Shown here in pieces: positions 42,995-51,750 of a DNA stretch of 64,000 nucleotides (position 1 is its first letter; every line of letters starts with the position of its first letter). Both the position numbers and the translations under genes were made by a program. The DNA is taken from NCBI RefSeq assembly GCF_020707215.1, contig NZ_JAJFET010000004.1, forward strand, positions 1-64,000, read 5' to 3'. The notes beneath the pieces are model-generated. The model was not told where the DNA came from. It worked only from the letters and a program-made list of their open reading frames with translations, and did not search any database. Source of the stretch: Sphingomonas sp. PL-96. GTDB lineage: Bacteria; Pseudomonadota; Alphaproteobacteria; Sphingomonadales; Sphingomonadaceae.

Positions 42995-43941
42995 GCCGCC
43001 GCCAGCGCCTCGGCCAGGAAGCGGTCGATCTCCGCAATCGCCCGGTTGCGGACCGGATCGGCCTCCCGCAGCAGTTCGTGGCGCGCTTCGGCGCCGAACC
43101 GTACCAGCGTCGCGCGCTTCAACCGCTCGGCCGCCTTCAGTGCCGCGCGCGGATCGACCAGCGCATCCTTGTCTGCCACCAGCAACTGCACCGGCACGTC
43201 CAGCGTCGCGAGCGCCGGGCTGGCGAGCAGTTCGCGGGTCGACCGAAACGCCTCGACCATCCACGCCCAGCTCGGCGGACCCGCGACATGAGCCGGGTTG
43301 GCCGCCTGCCACCACAGCTCGTCCTCGTAGCGGGCGGCATCGGAGGTGAGCAGCGACTGGCGGGCCCGACGTGTGTACGGCCGCTCGTTGCTGCGCCACG
43401 CACGGCGCGCGCGCGGGCCAAGCCGTGCGAGCAGACCCGCCGCGCGCTCGCCGAACCCGGCACTGATCGGCGCCTTCAGCCCCAGCATCGGCGCGACCAG
43501 CACCGCCGCATCGGCGGCGACTCGGCCCTCGGCCAGCGCGCGCAGCACCAGATGCCCGCCCATCGAATGGCCGATCAGGACGTACGGCCCCTTCACCTGC
43601 GCCTGCCATTCGCCGGCAAAGGCGGCGAGGTCGTCGACATAGGTGTCGAACGAATCGATGTGCCCGCAATGCGGGTCGTCGGTCAGCCGCCCGGAGCCCC
43701 CCTGCCCGCGCCAGTCGAAGCTGGTGATCGACCAGCCGCACGCGCGCCAATGGGCAAAGCTCTCCAGATACTTCTCGAATATGTCGCCGCGGCCGACCTG
43801 GAACAGCATCGCGCCCCGCGTGCGGCCGCCGTCGGCCGCCGGCCAGTCGAAGCGGCGATGCGTCCAGCCGTCCGGAGCATTCCAATGCGTGATCCGCGCC
43901 GCGGACGGGATCGCGCGGCGATACAGGGCGTGGGCAGCCAT
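42991..43941 (-). CDS. Alpha/beta hydrolase, lysophospholipase/monoglyceride-lipase-like
   Basis: The 316-residue protein is a serine-aminopeptidase_S33-type hydrolase: FDWRGQGGSGR, nucleophile elbow LIGHSMGGHLVLRAL, acid in LLVADKDALVDP, and final His in ARHELLREADPVRN. There is no signal peptide. It probably hydrolyses lysophospholipids or monoacylglycerols (PldB-like). It is translationally coupled to the FAD oxidoreductase downstream and divergent from the pilus operon. Confidence 0.88.
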   Translation of the reverse strand: MAAHALYRRAIPSAARITHWNAPDGWTHRRFDWPAADGGRTRGAMLFQVGRGDIFEKYLESFAHWRACGWSITSFDWRGQGGSGRLTDDPHCGHIDSFDTYVDDLAAFAGEWQAQVKGPYVLIGHSMGGHLVLRALAEGRVAADAAVLVAPMLGLKAPISAGFGERAAGLLARLGPRARRAWRSNERPYTRRARQSLLTSDAARYEDELWWQAANPAHVAGPPSWAWMVEAFRSTRELLASPALATLDVPVQLLVADKDALVDPRAALKAAERLKRATLVRFGAEARHELLREADPVRNRAIAEIDRFLAEALAAA

Positions 43942-43989
43942 GGGCCACGGTTACGGTTTCGTAAGCGGCCGCGTCTAGGGCCTTGAACG

Positions 43990-44460
43990 ATGCCGCTGTC
44001 GCTTCCCTCGCTTCTGTTGCTCGCGCTGATGCTGCTGTTGCTGTCGGCGGCCATCGAGGACGTGCGCACGCGCGAGATCGCGAACTGGAAGAATGGCGTC
44101 ATCGCGCTGCTCGCGCCGGCGTGGTGGATGGCGAGCGGAATGACGCTTTGGCCGGGTGTGGCGATCCAGCTTGGAATCGCGACCCTGGTGTTCGGCCTGT
44201 TCGTCGGCGCCTTTGCGATCGGGCAGATGGGCGGCGGCGACGTGAAGCTGATCGGTGCCCTGGCGCTGTGGCTCCCGCCCGAGCCCCTGCTGTGGATGCT
44301 GGTGCTGATGTCGCTGCTGGGTGGCGCCCTCACGCTGCTGATGCTGATCGACAAGCGATTGAGAAAAAAGCAACAACTTCCTGAAATACCCTATGGCGTC
44401 GCCATCGCGCTGGCGGCGTTGCTGGTGATCCGGGAACCCATTCTTAATCAGTTCCGGTGA
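43990..44460 (+). CDS. cpaA: Prepilin peptidase CpaA (TadV)
   Basis: The 156-residue integral membrane protein is a short A24 prepilin peptidase without the N-terminal methylase domain, as in Tad systems. The two catalytic Asp are in AAIEDVRTREIANW and GGGDVKLIGALALW. It processes Flp-type prepilins at the inner membrane. It is the first gene of a rightward operon that runs to tadC. Confidence 0.92.
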   Translation: MPLSLPSLLLLALMLLLLSAAIEDVRTREIANWKNGVIALLAPAWWMASGMTLWPGVAIQLGIATLVFGLFVGAFAIGQMGGGDVKLIGALALWLPPEPLLWMLVLMSLLGGALTLLMLIDKRLRKKQQLPEIPYGVAIALAALLVIREPILNQFR

Positions 44461-44510
44461 CTGCCTGATGCGGCACCAACTGCGCCTTGGGACGGAAAGG
44501 TCTCGACGAC

Positions 44511-45530
44511 ATGGATTCTCGTAAAGTCCTGCTGCTGGTAGGCGCGCTGTTCGTGGCGGCGATCACCGCCTTCATGGCGCGCAGCCTGATGCAGGACGCA
44601 ACCACCCCGGTCGCGACCGCGGGCGGAGAGCCGACCGTGGTCGCCGGCCCCAAGGTGCTGGTCGCCAAGCGCGCGCTGCCGGTGGGTACGATCATCGATC
44701 CGGGCGCGATCGCGTTCCAGTCCTGGCCGCAGGATCTGGTCACCAACGCCTATTATACCGAGGGATCGCCCGATGCCGGGAAGCTTGTCGGCACGGTGGT
44801 GCGCTATGCCATCCCGGCCGGCCAGCCGATCACCCAGGGCGCGCTGGTGAAGCCGGGCGATCGCGGCTTCCTGGCAGCAGCGCTTGGGCCGGGGATGCGG
44901 GCCGTGACCGTGCCCGTCTCCACCCAGGGCGCGGTCGGCGGCTTCGTGTTCCCGGGCGACAGGGTCGACCTGATCCTGACGCAGACGATCGAGGGCGGCG
45001 GCGATGGGCCTCCGCTGAAAGCCTCGGAGACGATGCTGCGCAACCTGCGCGTGCTCGCCACCGACCAGCGCACCGACAAGCAGGTCGACGACAAGGGCAA
45101 CACCGTGGTCAGCGCCTTTTCCACCGTGACGCTGGAGGCGACGCCGCGCATCGCCGAGAAGATCGCGGTCGCGCAGACCGTCGGCCAGCTGTCGCTGTCG
45201 CTGCGCTCGATCGCGGACAACAGCACCGAACTGGAAGAGGCAATCGCGAGCGGCGATGCGGAATTGCCCGATACCGACGATCCACAGGCCGAGCGCGCGG
45301 CGCTTGCCCGCCTTGCCGCACGGCCGGTTGACGGCAGCGTCACCTATTCGACCGGCGCGGACGTGTCGCGCTTCCAGCGCAGCTCGGTTCCGGGCAAGCC
45401 GCAGAACAACACGGGCGGCCCGATGGGCGCGCCGGCAACCTCCGGCAGCGCCGCTGTGGTGACGGGCCCGAGCGTCCGCATCGCGCGTGGCAGCACGTCC
45501 ACGGTGGTTCCGGTCGGGGGGAGGAACTGA
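44511..45530 (+). CDS. cpaB: Flp pilus assembly protein CpaB (RcpC)
   Basis: The 339-residue protein has an N-terminal membrane anchor (KVLLLVGALFVAAITAFMA), an SAF domain (about residues 50-115; VAKRALPVGTIIDPGAIAF, AIPAGQPITQGALV) and the CpaB-specific part with GFVFPGDRVDLILT and TVTLEATPRIAEKIAVAQ. A Gly/Pro/Ser-rich C-terminus follows. CpaB works in the periplasm with the secretin. It lies 50 bases after cpaA and 1 base before cpaC. Confidence 0.93.
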   Translation: MDSRKVLLLVGALFVAAITAFMARSLMQDATTPVATAGGEPTVVAGPKVLVAKRALPVGTIIDPGAIAFQSWPQDLVTNAYYTEGSPDAGKLVGTVVRYAIPAGQPITQGALVKPGDRGFLAAALGPGMRAVTVPVSTQGAVGGFVFPGDRVDLILTQTIEGGGDGPPLKASETMLRNLRVLATDQRTDKQVDDKGNTVVSAFSTVTLEATPRIAEKIAVAQTVGQLSLSLRSIADNSTELEEAIASGDAELPDTDDPQAERAALARLAARPVDGSVTYSTGADVSRFQRSSVPGKPQNNTGGPMGAPATSGSAAVVTGPSVRIARGSTSTVVPVGGRN

Positions 45531-45531
45531 C

Positions 45532-47028
45532 ATGCGCATTCAGGCCAGACTGCTGGGCACGCCCTTCGCGCTGATCGCTGCGCTTGCGGCCGGGATGGGC
45601 GGCTCCGCCCCCGTTGCGGCACAAGCGGTCGCGCCCTCGCCCCCCGTCGTCCAGATGAACAGCGGGCGCGGGCAGTTGATCGATCTGCCGGCGGCCATGA
45701 CCGACGTGTTCGTCGCCGATGATCGCATCGCCGACGTGCAGGTCCGGTCAGCCCACCAGCTCTATGTCTTCGGCAAGACGCCGGGAGAGACCACCATCCA
45801 CGCCGTGTCGCGAAGCGGCGCCACCGTCTATGCCGCGACCGTCCGGGTGGGGAACAACATCACCACCGTCGGCGACATGCTCGCGCTGGCGATGCCGGAT
45901 GCGCAGATCACGGCCACGCCCATGAACAACATGGTGCTCCTGACCGGCACCGTCCGGTCGCCCGACGACATCGCCGAGGCGCAGACGCTGGCGCAGGCGT
46001 TCGTCGGCGCGAACACCCAGGTGCTCAGCCGGCTGAAGACGGCGACGCCGATGCAGGTCAACCTGCAGGTCCGCATCGCCGAGGTCAGCCGCAGCTACGT
46101 CAAGAACATCGGGGTCAACCTCCAGTCCAGCGACACCACCGGCGGCTTCCGGTTCAACATCGGCCAGGGCCGGCAGGGCACCGACGCCAGCTTTCCCAGC
46201 GCCCCGGAGATCGGCGGCACATTTGGTGCTGCCGGACGGCTGCTGGGCCTCGACCTGCTCGCCTCCCTCGACCTGGGGGAGCGCAACGGCCAGGTGACGA
46301 CGCTTGCGAACCCGAACCTCACCGCGATTTCGGGCGAGACCGGCACGTTCCTGGCCGGCGGCGAGATCCCGGTCCCGATCGCCCAGGGCGGCAACAATGC
46401 GGCCATCTCGGTCGAGTACAAGCAATATGGCGTGAGCCTCGCCTATACGCCGACGGTGCTGTCGGACGGCCGCATCACCCTGCGCGTCCGCCCCGAAGTT
46501 TCGCAGATCACCACGACCGGCGCGGTCGAGGTCAACAACATCACCATCCCGGCGCTGACCACCCGCCGGGCAGAGACGACGGTCGAGCTCGGCTCGGGCC
46601 AGAGCTTCATGATCGCGGGGCTCTTGTCCAACAGCCATGACAATTCGATCAGCCAGACGCCGTTCCTGGCCAATCTGCCGATCATCGGCTCGCTGTTCCG
46701 CTCCAACGCGTTCCAGCGCAACGAGACCGAATTGGTGATCGTGATCACCCCCTATCTGGTGAAGCCGGTGGACGCGAACCAGATCGTGCTGCCGACCGAT
46801 GGCTATCGTGCGCCCAACGATGCCGAGCGGGTGCTGTGGGGACAGCCTGCCAGCCGCGCGTCCGAAGGCTCGCGCCCCGTCCCCACCCTGGCGCCCCCGG
46901 CGGCGAGTGCGCCCGTACTCGGCGCAGCGCTTCCTGCGGGCCCGAACCTGCCGGTGCTGGCCGAGGATGGCGCGGGCAAGCGCAAGAAGCAAAAGGCGCC
47001 CGCGACCCCGGGCTTCAGCAACCCATGA
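45532..47028 (+). CDS. cpaC: Outer-membrane secretin CpaC (RcpA)
   Basis: The 498-residue protein has a signal peptide, an N-terminal pilus-assembly domain (MTDVFVADDRIADVQVRSA), a BON-like segment (NNMVLLTGTVRSPDDIAEAQ), and the secretin core (about residues 210-420) with GGEIPVPIAQGG, YGVSLAYTPTVLSDGRITL, and FLANLPIIGSLFRS. It forms the outer-membrane channel for the pilus. GGGGGAGG precedes the ATG. cpaD overlaps or follows closely. Confidence 0.95.
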   Translation: MRIQARLLGTPFALIAALAAGMGGSAPVAAQAVAPSPPVVQMNSGRGQLIDLPAAMTDVFVADDRIADVQVRSAHQLYVFGKTPGETTIHAVSRSGATVYAATVRVGNNITTVGDMLALAMPDAQITATPMNNMVLLTGTVRSPDDIAEAQTLAQAFVGANTQVLSRLKTATPMQVNLQVRIAEVSRSYVKNIGVNLQSSDTTGGFRFNIGQGRQGTDASFPSAPEIGGTFGAAGRLLGLDLLASLDLGERNGQVTTLANPNLTAISGETGTFLAGGEIPVPIAQGGNNAAISVEYKQYGVSLAYTPTVLSDGRITLRVRPEVSQITTTGAVEVNNITIPALTTRRAETTVELGSGQSFMIAGLLSNSHDNSISQTPFLANLPIIGSLFRSNAFQRNETELVIVITPYLVKPVDANQIVLPTDGYRAPNDAERVLWGQPASRASEGSRPVPTLAPPAASAPVLGAALPAGPNLPVLAEDGAGKRKKQKAPATPGFSNP

Positions 47029-47048
47029 CGCAGCCGTTGGAGAAGAAC

Positions 47049-47732
47049 ATGTCCTCGCGTCTCGCAGTTCTGGCGCTGTGCGCTCCGGCCCTGCTTCTCA
47101 CCGCCTGCAACCCGCGGGCGAGCCGCGGCATCGAATCGGTCCATCAGCCGGTCGTGTCCCGCACCGACTATGTGCTCGACCTGGGCACTACCCCCTATGG
47201 TCTCGCCGAGGGTGAGGCAGGCCGGTTGGCCGGGTGGATGGCGTCGCTCGCCCCCGGCTATGGCGACCGCATCGCGGTCGAGGACCCGAGCAGGTCGACC
47301 GGAGCCCGCACGCAGGTGGCAAGCACGGTAGCCCGCTACGGGCTGCTGCTCGCCGACACCACCGCGACCAGCCGGGACGCGGTGGCGCCTGGAACCCTGC
47401 GGGTCGTGGTAACCCGCGCCTCGGCAAGTGTCCCGACTTGTCCGCAGGTGGACGCCTATGGCGCCTACACCTTCGACTCGCATACCGCCGCCAACCACGG
47501 CTGCGCGATCAATTCGAACCTGGCAGCGATGGTCGCCAATCCGGAGCACCTGATCCACGGCCAGCCGGGGACCGGTCTGGCCGATCCGCGCAACGCAGCG
47601 CGCGCGATCGCCGCCTATCGCAGAGCCGCGCCCACCGGCGGCGGCGGGACGGCGGTTGAATCCAGCGGCGCAAGCGGCGCCAGTGGGGCAAGCAGTATCG
47701 GCTCCAGCCCCAGCGGAACGGCGGGCAACTGA
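47049..47732 (+). CDS. cpaD: Pilus assembly lipoprotein CpaD
   Basis: The 227-residue protein has a lipobox signal (APALLLTAC) and the CpaD core (VVSRTDYVLDLGT, RVVVTRASASVPTCPQ, CAINSNLAAMVANPEHLIHG, TGLADPRNAARAIAAYR), then a Gly/Ser-rich tail. CpaD is a secretin pilotin-like lipoprotein in the periplasm. The ATG at 47049 follows GGAGAAG; an ATG at 47025 overlapping the cpaC stop would add eight residues. The stop overlaps the cpaE start (TGATG). Confidence 0.92.
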   Translation: MSSRLAVLALCAPALLLTACNPRASRGIESVHQPVVSRTDYVLDLGTTPYGLAEGEAGRLAGWMASLAPGYGDRIAVEDPSRSTGARTQVASTVARYGLLLADTTATSRDAVAPGTLRVVVTRASASVPTCPQVDAYGAYTFDSHTAANHGCAINSNLAAMVANPEHLIHGQPGTGLADPRNAARAIAAYRRAAPTGGGGTAVESSGASGASGASSIGSSPSGTAGN

Positions 47733-49018
47733 TGCCGGATCGTTCAGCCAGCCGCGACCCCTTCGCCGGCTTCGTCACTGACGAAGCGTCCGCCGACGTC
47801 TTGCGCCCCGTGGTCCAGGCGCTCGGGTGGCAGGCCGACAAGGTACAGCGCGGCAATCTGCGCAGCGCCGTCCAGGCGCTTTCGGTCGCCTCGAGCCCGC
47901 ACGTACTGTTCGTCGACCTGTCCGAATCGAGCGATCCGACCAACGACATCAATGCGCTGGCCGAGGTGTGCGAGCCCGGCACGGTGGTGATCGCCACGGG
48001 CCAGGTGAACGACGTGCGCCTGTACCGCGACCTCGTCGCCAGCGGCATTCAGGACTATCTGCTCAAGCCGCTCAACGCCGATGCGGTGCGCGACGCCTTC
48101 ACCCAGGCACAGGCGATGCTTACCGCGCCCAAGGCGAATGATGCCGCCGCCGTCGAGCGGCCGCATTGCGCCGCGGTCGTGGTCGGCACCCGCGGCGGTG
48201 CGGGCGCCTCGACCGTGGCCACCTCGCTCGCCTGGCTGGTGAGCGAGCGCGCCCAGCGCAGCACGGCGCTGCTCGACCTCGACGTGCATTTCGGCACCGA
48301 CGCGCTGGCGCTCGACTTGGAACCTGGCCGCGGCCTGACCGATGCGATCGAGAATCCCAGCCGCATCGACGGGCTGTTCATCGAACGCGCGATGGTGCGC
48401 GCGTCGGATCGACTGGCCGTGCTCTCCGCCGAAGCACCGATCAACAGCCCGATCCTTACCGACGGCAGCGTGTTCGGCCGCCTGCAGGAGGAGATGCGCA
48501 ACAGCTTCGAATGCACGATCGTCGACCTGCCGCGCTCGATGCTCGTCAACCATCCGCAGCTGGCGCAAGGCATGCCGGTCGCCGTGGTGGTGACCGAATA
48601 TACGCTTGCAGCGGCCCGCGACGCGATCCGCATCCTTGCCTGGTTCCGCAGCAACGTGCCCGAGGCGACGGTGCTGGTGGTCGCCAATCGCGTCCAGCCG
48701 GCGGCCCAGATGGAGATCAGCCGCAAGGAGTTCGAGACCTCGATCGAGCGTGGCGTCGACTATCAGCTGGTGTTCGATGCCAAGCTCGCCGCACAGGCCG
48801 CCAAGCTCGGTAAGCCGCTGGCGGAGGTCGGCAAGGGCTCCAAGACGGTTGCGCCGCTGGTCGAGCTGGCCGCCAGGCTGATCGAGATCACCGACGCAAG
48901 CGCAGGCGGCGGCTCACGCACCCTTGGCGGGCCGAAGGCAGCGGGCGGCGCTCCCTCGTTGCTGGGCAAGCTTGGGCTCCTGCGCTCGCGCGTCGGCGCC
49001 CGAGCCGGCAAGCGCTAG
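47732..49018 (+). CDS. cpaE: Pilus assembly protein CpaE (TadZ-like)
   Basis: The 428-residue protein has an atypical receiver domain (about residues 20-135; LFVDLSESSDP, GIQDYLLKPLNADAV) and a ParA/MinD-type ATPase domain (about 145-400). The deviant Walker A is GTRGGAGASTVATSLA: both lysines of the usual KGGxGKS pattern are replaced, as is common in CpaE/TadZ. It localises the pilus machinery at the pole. In most Tad operons cpaF follows; here tadB begins 45 bases later. Confidence 0.92.
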   Translation: MPDRSASRDPFAGFVTDEASADVLRPVVQALGWQADKVQRGNLRSAVQALSVASSPHVLFVDLSESSDPTNDINALAEVCEPGTVVIATGQVNDVRLYRDLVASGIQDYLLKPLNADAVRDAFTQAQAMLTAPKANDAAAVERPHCAAVVVGTRGGAGASTVATSLAWLVSERAQRSTALLDLDVHFGTDALALDLEPGRGLTDAIENPSRIDGLFIERAMVRASDRLAVLSAEAPINSPILTDGSVFGRLQEEMRNSFECTIVDLPRSMLVNHPQLAQGMPVAVVVTEYTLAAARDAIRILAWFRSNVPEATVLVVANRVQPAAQMEISRKEFETSIERGVDYQLVFDAKLAAQAAKLGKPLAEVGKGSKTVAPLVELAARLIEITDASAGGGSRTLGGPKAAGGAPSLLGKLGLLRSRVGARAGKR

Positions 49019-49063
49019 GATCAAGGTGATGCGGCGCCGCATGCACATCCGGGATAGGCGGGC

Positions 49064-50041
49064 ATGAATCCACTGCCGATCCTGCTGCTGATCCTGGGGT
49101 CGGGATTGGTGTTGCTGCTGCTCGCGTTCGCCTTGATGGGCCCCTCGCCGGCAAAGGCACGGGCGCGGCGGCTGGCGGCCGTGCGCGAGCGGCATCTGCC
49201 CGCAACCGGCGGCGCCAGCATTGAAGCACAGATCCGGCGCATTACCACCGCGCGCGCCACGCGCGTCGACGTGGCTGCGGGGCGGCTGCTTCCCAATCCG
49301 GCCCAGCTCCAGAAACGATTGTCGATGACGGGCAAGAGCTGGACCGTGGGCCAGTACGGCCTGGCGACGCTTGGCATCGCGATCGGGTCGATGCTGTTCC
49401 TATGGTCCCAGGGCATGCCGCTGCTGCTGAGCCTGTTCGTCGGCCTGTTCCTGGGCGCGGGCGTGCCGCACAAGGTCGTCGGCATGGCCATCAATCGCCG
49501 CGTCAACAAGTTCACTGCCAAGTTCCCGGACGCGATCGAGCTGCTGGTACGCGGCTTGCGCTCCGGCCTGCCGATCACCGAGACCATGGGGGTGGTAGGC
49601 CAGGAAGTGCCGGGTCCGGTCGGCGAGGAGTTCCGCGCGGTGTCCGACCGGATGCGCATCGGCCGCACGCTCGACACGGCACTTCAGGAAACGGCCGATC
49701 GCATCGGCACGCCCGAGTTCCAGTTCTTCCTGATCACCATCGCCATCCAGCGCGAAACCGGCGGCAACCTGTCCGAGACGCTGAGCAACCTGGCGGACGT
49801 GTTGCGCAAGCGTTCGCAGATGAAGCTCAAGATCAAGGCGATGTCGTCGGAGTCCAAGGCCTCCGCCTACATCGTCGGCTCCCTGCCGTTCGTGGTGTTC
49901 GGGCTGATCTGGTTCGTGAACAGCGGCTATCTGTCCGCCTTCTTTTCCGACCAGCGGCTGATGATCATCGGTGCCGGCGGCTTCCTGTGGATGGGCATCG
50001 GCGCCTTTGTGATGGCCAAGATGGTCAGTTTCGAGATCTGA
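49064..50041 (+). CDS. tadB: Tad pilus inner-membrane protein TadB
   Basis: The 325-residue protein is a type II secretion F-domain protein with N-terminal (ILLLILGSGLVLLLLAFAL), middle and C-terminal membrane helices, and the T2SSF core (FPDAIELLVRGLRSGLPITE, ETGGNLSETLSNLADVLRKR). It forms the inner-membrane platform together with TadC. The stop is 4 bases before the tadC start. Confidence 0.93.
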   Translation: MNPLPILLLILGSGLVLLLLAFALMGPSPAKARARRLAAVRERHLPATGGASIEAQIRRITTARATRVDVAAGRLLPNPAQLQKRLSMTGKSWTVGQYGLATLGIAIGSMLFLWSQGMPLLLSLFVGLFLGAGVPHKVVGMAINRRVNKFTAKFPDAIELLVRGLRSGLPITETMGVVGQEVPGPVGEEFRAVSDRMRIGRTLDTALQETADRIGTPEFQFFLITIAIQRETGGNLSETLSNLADVLRKRSQMKLKIKAMSSESKASAYIVGSLPFVVFGLIWFVNSGYLSAFFSDQRLMIIGAGGFLWMGIGAFVMAKMVSFEI

Positions 50042-50045
50042 TGCG

Positions 50046-51044
50046 ATGCTGAGCAACCCCGAAGGCCCAACGATCATGGGCATCGACGTGCTGATGGTGG
50101 CGACGCTGCTGGCCGGTGTTGCGGCCTTTGCGGTGATGGTCGCCATCTATGCCGCGCTGTCGGTGCGCGATCCGATGGCCAAGCGGGTGAAGGCGCTCAA
50201 CGAACGCCGCGAACAGCTGAAAGCCGGCATCACCGCGCCCGTCTCCCGCCGCCGCGCACAGTTGGTCAAGAAGAACGAGACGACCGACCGCATGCGCGCG
50301 CTGCTGTCGTCGCTGAAGGTGCTGCAGGACGAGCAGCTCAAGACCGCCCAGACCCAGCTGTTGCGCGCCGGCATCCGTTCGCGCGAATGGGCCGTGGCGG
50401 TGATCTTCGGCCGGCTGGTGCTGCCGATCCTGATCGGCGGCCCGGTGATCTTCCTGGTGTATGGGACCGACACATTCGCGGACTGGGGCGCGTTCAAATC
50501 CTATCTGCTGGTCGCAGGCTCCTTGATCGTGAGTTACAAGGCGCCCGACCTGTACCTGAAGAACCGCATCACCAAACGGTCGCAGGCGATCCGCAAGGGG
50601 CTTCCCGACGCGCTCGACCTCCTGGTGATCTGTGCCGAGGCGGGCCTGACCGTCGACGCGGCATTCGGGCGCGTGGCGCGCGAGCTGGGCCGCGCCTATC
50701 CCGAGCTGGGCGAGGAGTTCTCGCTTACCGCGATTGAGCTGGGCTTTCTTACCGAACGGCGTCAGGCGTTCGAGAACCTGACCCAGCGCATCGATCTGGA
50801 CGCGATCCGCAGCGTCGCCACCACCATGATCCAGACCGAGAAATACGGCACGCCGCTGGCCTCCGCGCTGCGCGTGCTGTCAGGCGAGTTCCGCAACGAA
50901 CGCATGATGCGCGCCGAGGAAAAGGCGGCAAGGCTGCCGGCGATCATGACGGTGCCGCTGATCCTGTTCATCCTGCCGACGCTGTTCGTGGTGATCCTGG
51001 GGCCCGCTGCCTGCTCGATTTCCGACACGCTGGTCACGAGCTGA
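50046..51044 (+). CDS. tadC: Tad pilus inner-membrane protein TadC
   Basis: The 332-residue protein has an F-domain (LPDALDLLVICAEAGLTVDA, YGTPLASALRVLSGEFRNER) and C-terminal helices ending ILPTLFVVILGPAA, matching TadC. Its start could also be the ATG at 50076, which gives MGIDVLMVATLL and has GAAGG upstream; the longer form is kept because it begins 4 bases after tadB. It is the last recognisable pilus gene here; tadD and pilin genes are absent. Confidence 0.92.
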   Translation: MLSNPEGPTIMGIDVLMVATLLAGVAAFAVMVAIYAALSVRDPMAKRVKALNERREQLKAGITAPVSRRRAQLVKKNETTDRMRALLSSLKVLQDEQLKTAQTQLLRAGIRSREWAVAVIFGRLVLPILIGGPVIFLVYGTDTFADWGAFKSYLLVAGSLIVSYKAPDLYLKNRITKRSQAIRKGLPDALDLLVICAEAGLTVDAAFGRVARELGRAYPELGEEFSLTAIELGFLTERRQAFENLTQRIDLDAIRSVATTMIQTEKYGTPLASALRVLSGEFRNERMMRAEEKAARLPAIMTVPLILFILPTLFVVILGPAACSISDTLVTS

Positions 51045-51054
51045 GCGCCTCAAA

Positions 51055-51080
51055 GGAACGCACGCCGCGCCCGCGTCGTT
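51055..51080 (+). promoter_or_regulatory. Exact EcfG-type promoter for the HhH membrane protein
   Basis: GGAAC-N17-CGTT is an exact match to the general-stress sigma consensus, placed 30 bases before the start codon at 51111 and separate from the tad operon end. Confidence 0.62.
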
Positions 51081-51110
51081 GTGCCCCCGAACCGATCGGA
51101 GGCCGCCGCC

Positions 51111-51695
51111 ATGCTGTTCCACACGCCCACCCAATATCTGGTCCTCGTGCTCTGCCTGGTGGCAGGCTGGCTGTTCGGCCTCGCCTCCAGTTCGGGCGGG
51201 CGCAAGTGGCGCGAGCGGCACCATGCCGAGGAGGTCGAGCACCGCCGCTACCGCGACGAGACCGTCGCCGAACTCAAGGCGCGCGACACCCGCATCCGCG
51301 AGCTTGAGGCCGAGCGTGACCGCGCCGTCCGCGCCGCCCCGGCGGGGACCGTGACGACCAGTGCGGTTCCGCTTGCCGCGGCATCCACCGCCGCGGTGGC
51401 CGCGACCAACGGCCACGACACGCATCGCCACGAAGGCAGCCTGGGCGGCTGGTTCGGCTGGGGCCGCGACAATCTGTCGCGTATCCGTGGCATTGACGAG
51501 GTCCGCGAGCGCGAACTGAACGATCGCGGCATCAAGACCTTCAAGGCGATCGAGACCATGACCGCGGAGGACGAGCAGGCGCTGGAAGTCCAGCTGCGTC
51601 TTGCCCCCGGCACCATCGCGCGCGACGGCTGGCGCGAGCAGGCGGCAATGATCCGCGAAGGTCGCGACGACGACCACGTCCGCCGCTGGGGGTGA
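51111..51695 (+). CDS. Membrane-anchored helix-hairpin-helix protein
   Basis: The 194-residue protein has one N-terminal transmembrane helix (YLVLVLCLVAGWLFGLASS, about residues 8-27), a charged coiled coil (about 35-75), an Ala/Thr linker, and a C-terminal HhH-like domain (about 125-170; LSRIRGIDEVRERELNDRGI, TMTAEDEQALEVQLRLAPG). This last domain resembles that of proteins annotated as predicted flap-endonuclease-like 5' DNA nucleases, without proof of activity. CGGAGG precedes the ATG. An exact EcfG-type promoter is upstream, so a stress role is inferred. Confidence 0.78.
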   Translation: MLFHTPTQYLVLVLCLVAGWLFGLASSSGGRKWRERHHAEEVEHRRYRDETVAELKARDTRIRELEAERDRAVRAAPAGTVTTSAVPLAAASTAAVAATNGHDTHRHEGSLGGWFGWGRDNLSRIRGIDEVRERELNDRGIKTFKAIETMTAEDEQALEVQLRLAPGTIARDGWREQAAMIREGRDDDHVRRWG

Positions 51696-51750
51696 CGGCT
51701 TCAGGGGCAAGGACGCCCTTGCAACGCCCTCACCTACTCTCGCGGGATCC

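Noticed and set aside
49019..49063. Possible remnant of cpaF between cpaE and tadB
   Set aside because: The gap is only 45 bases and shows no Walker or other CpaF sequence, so the gene is absent rather than decayed here.
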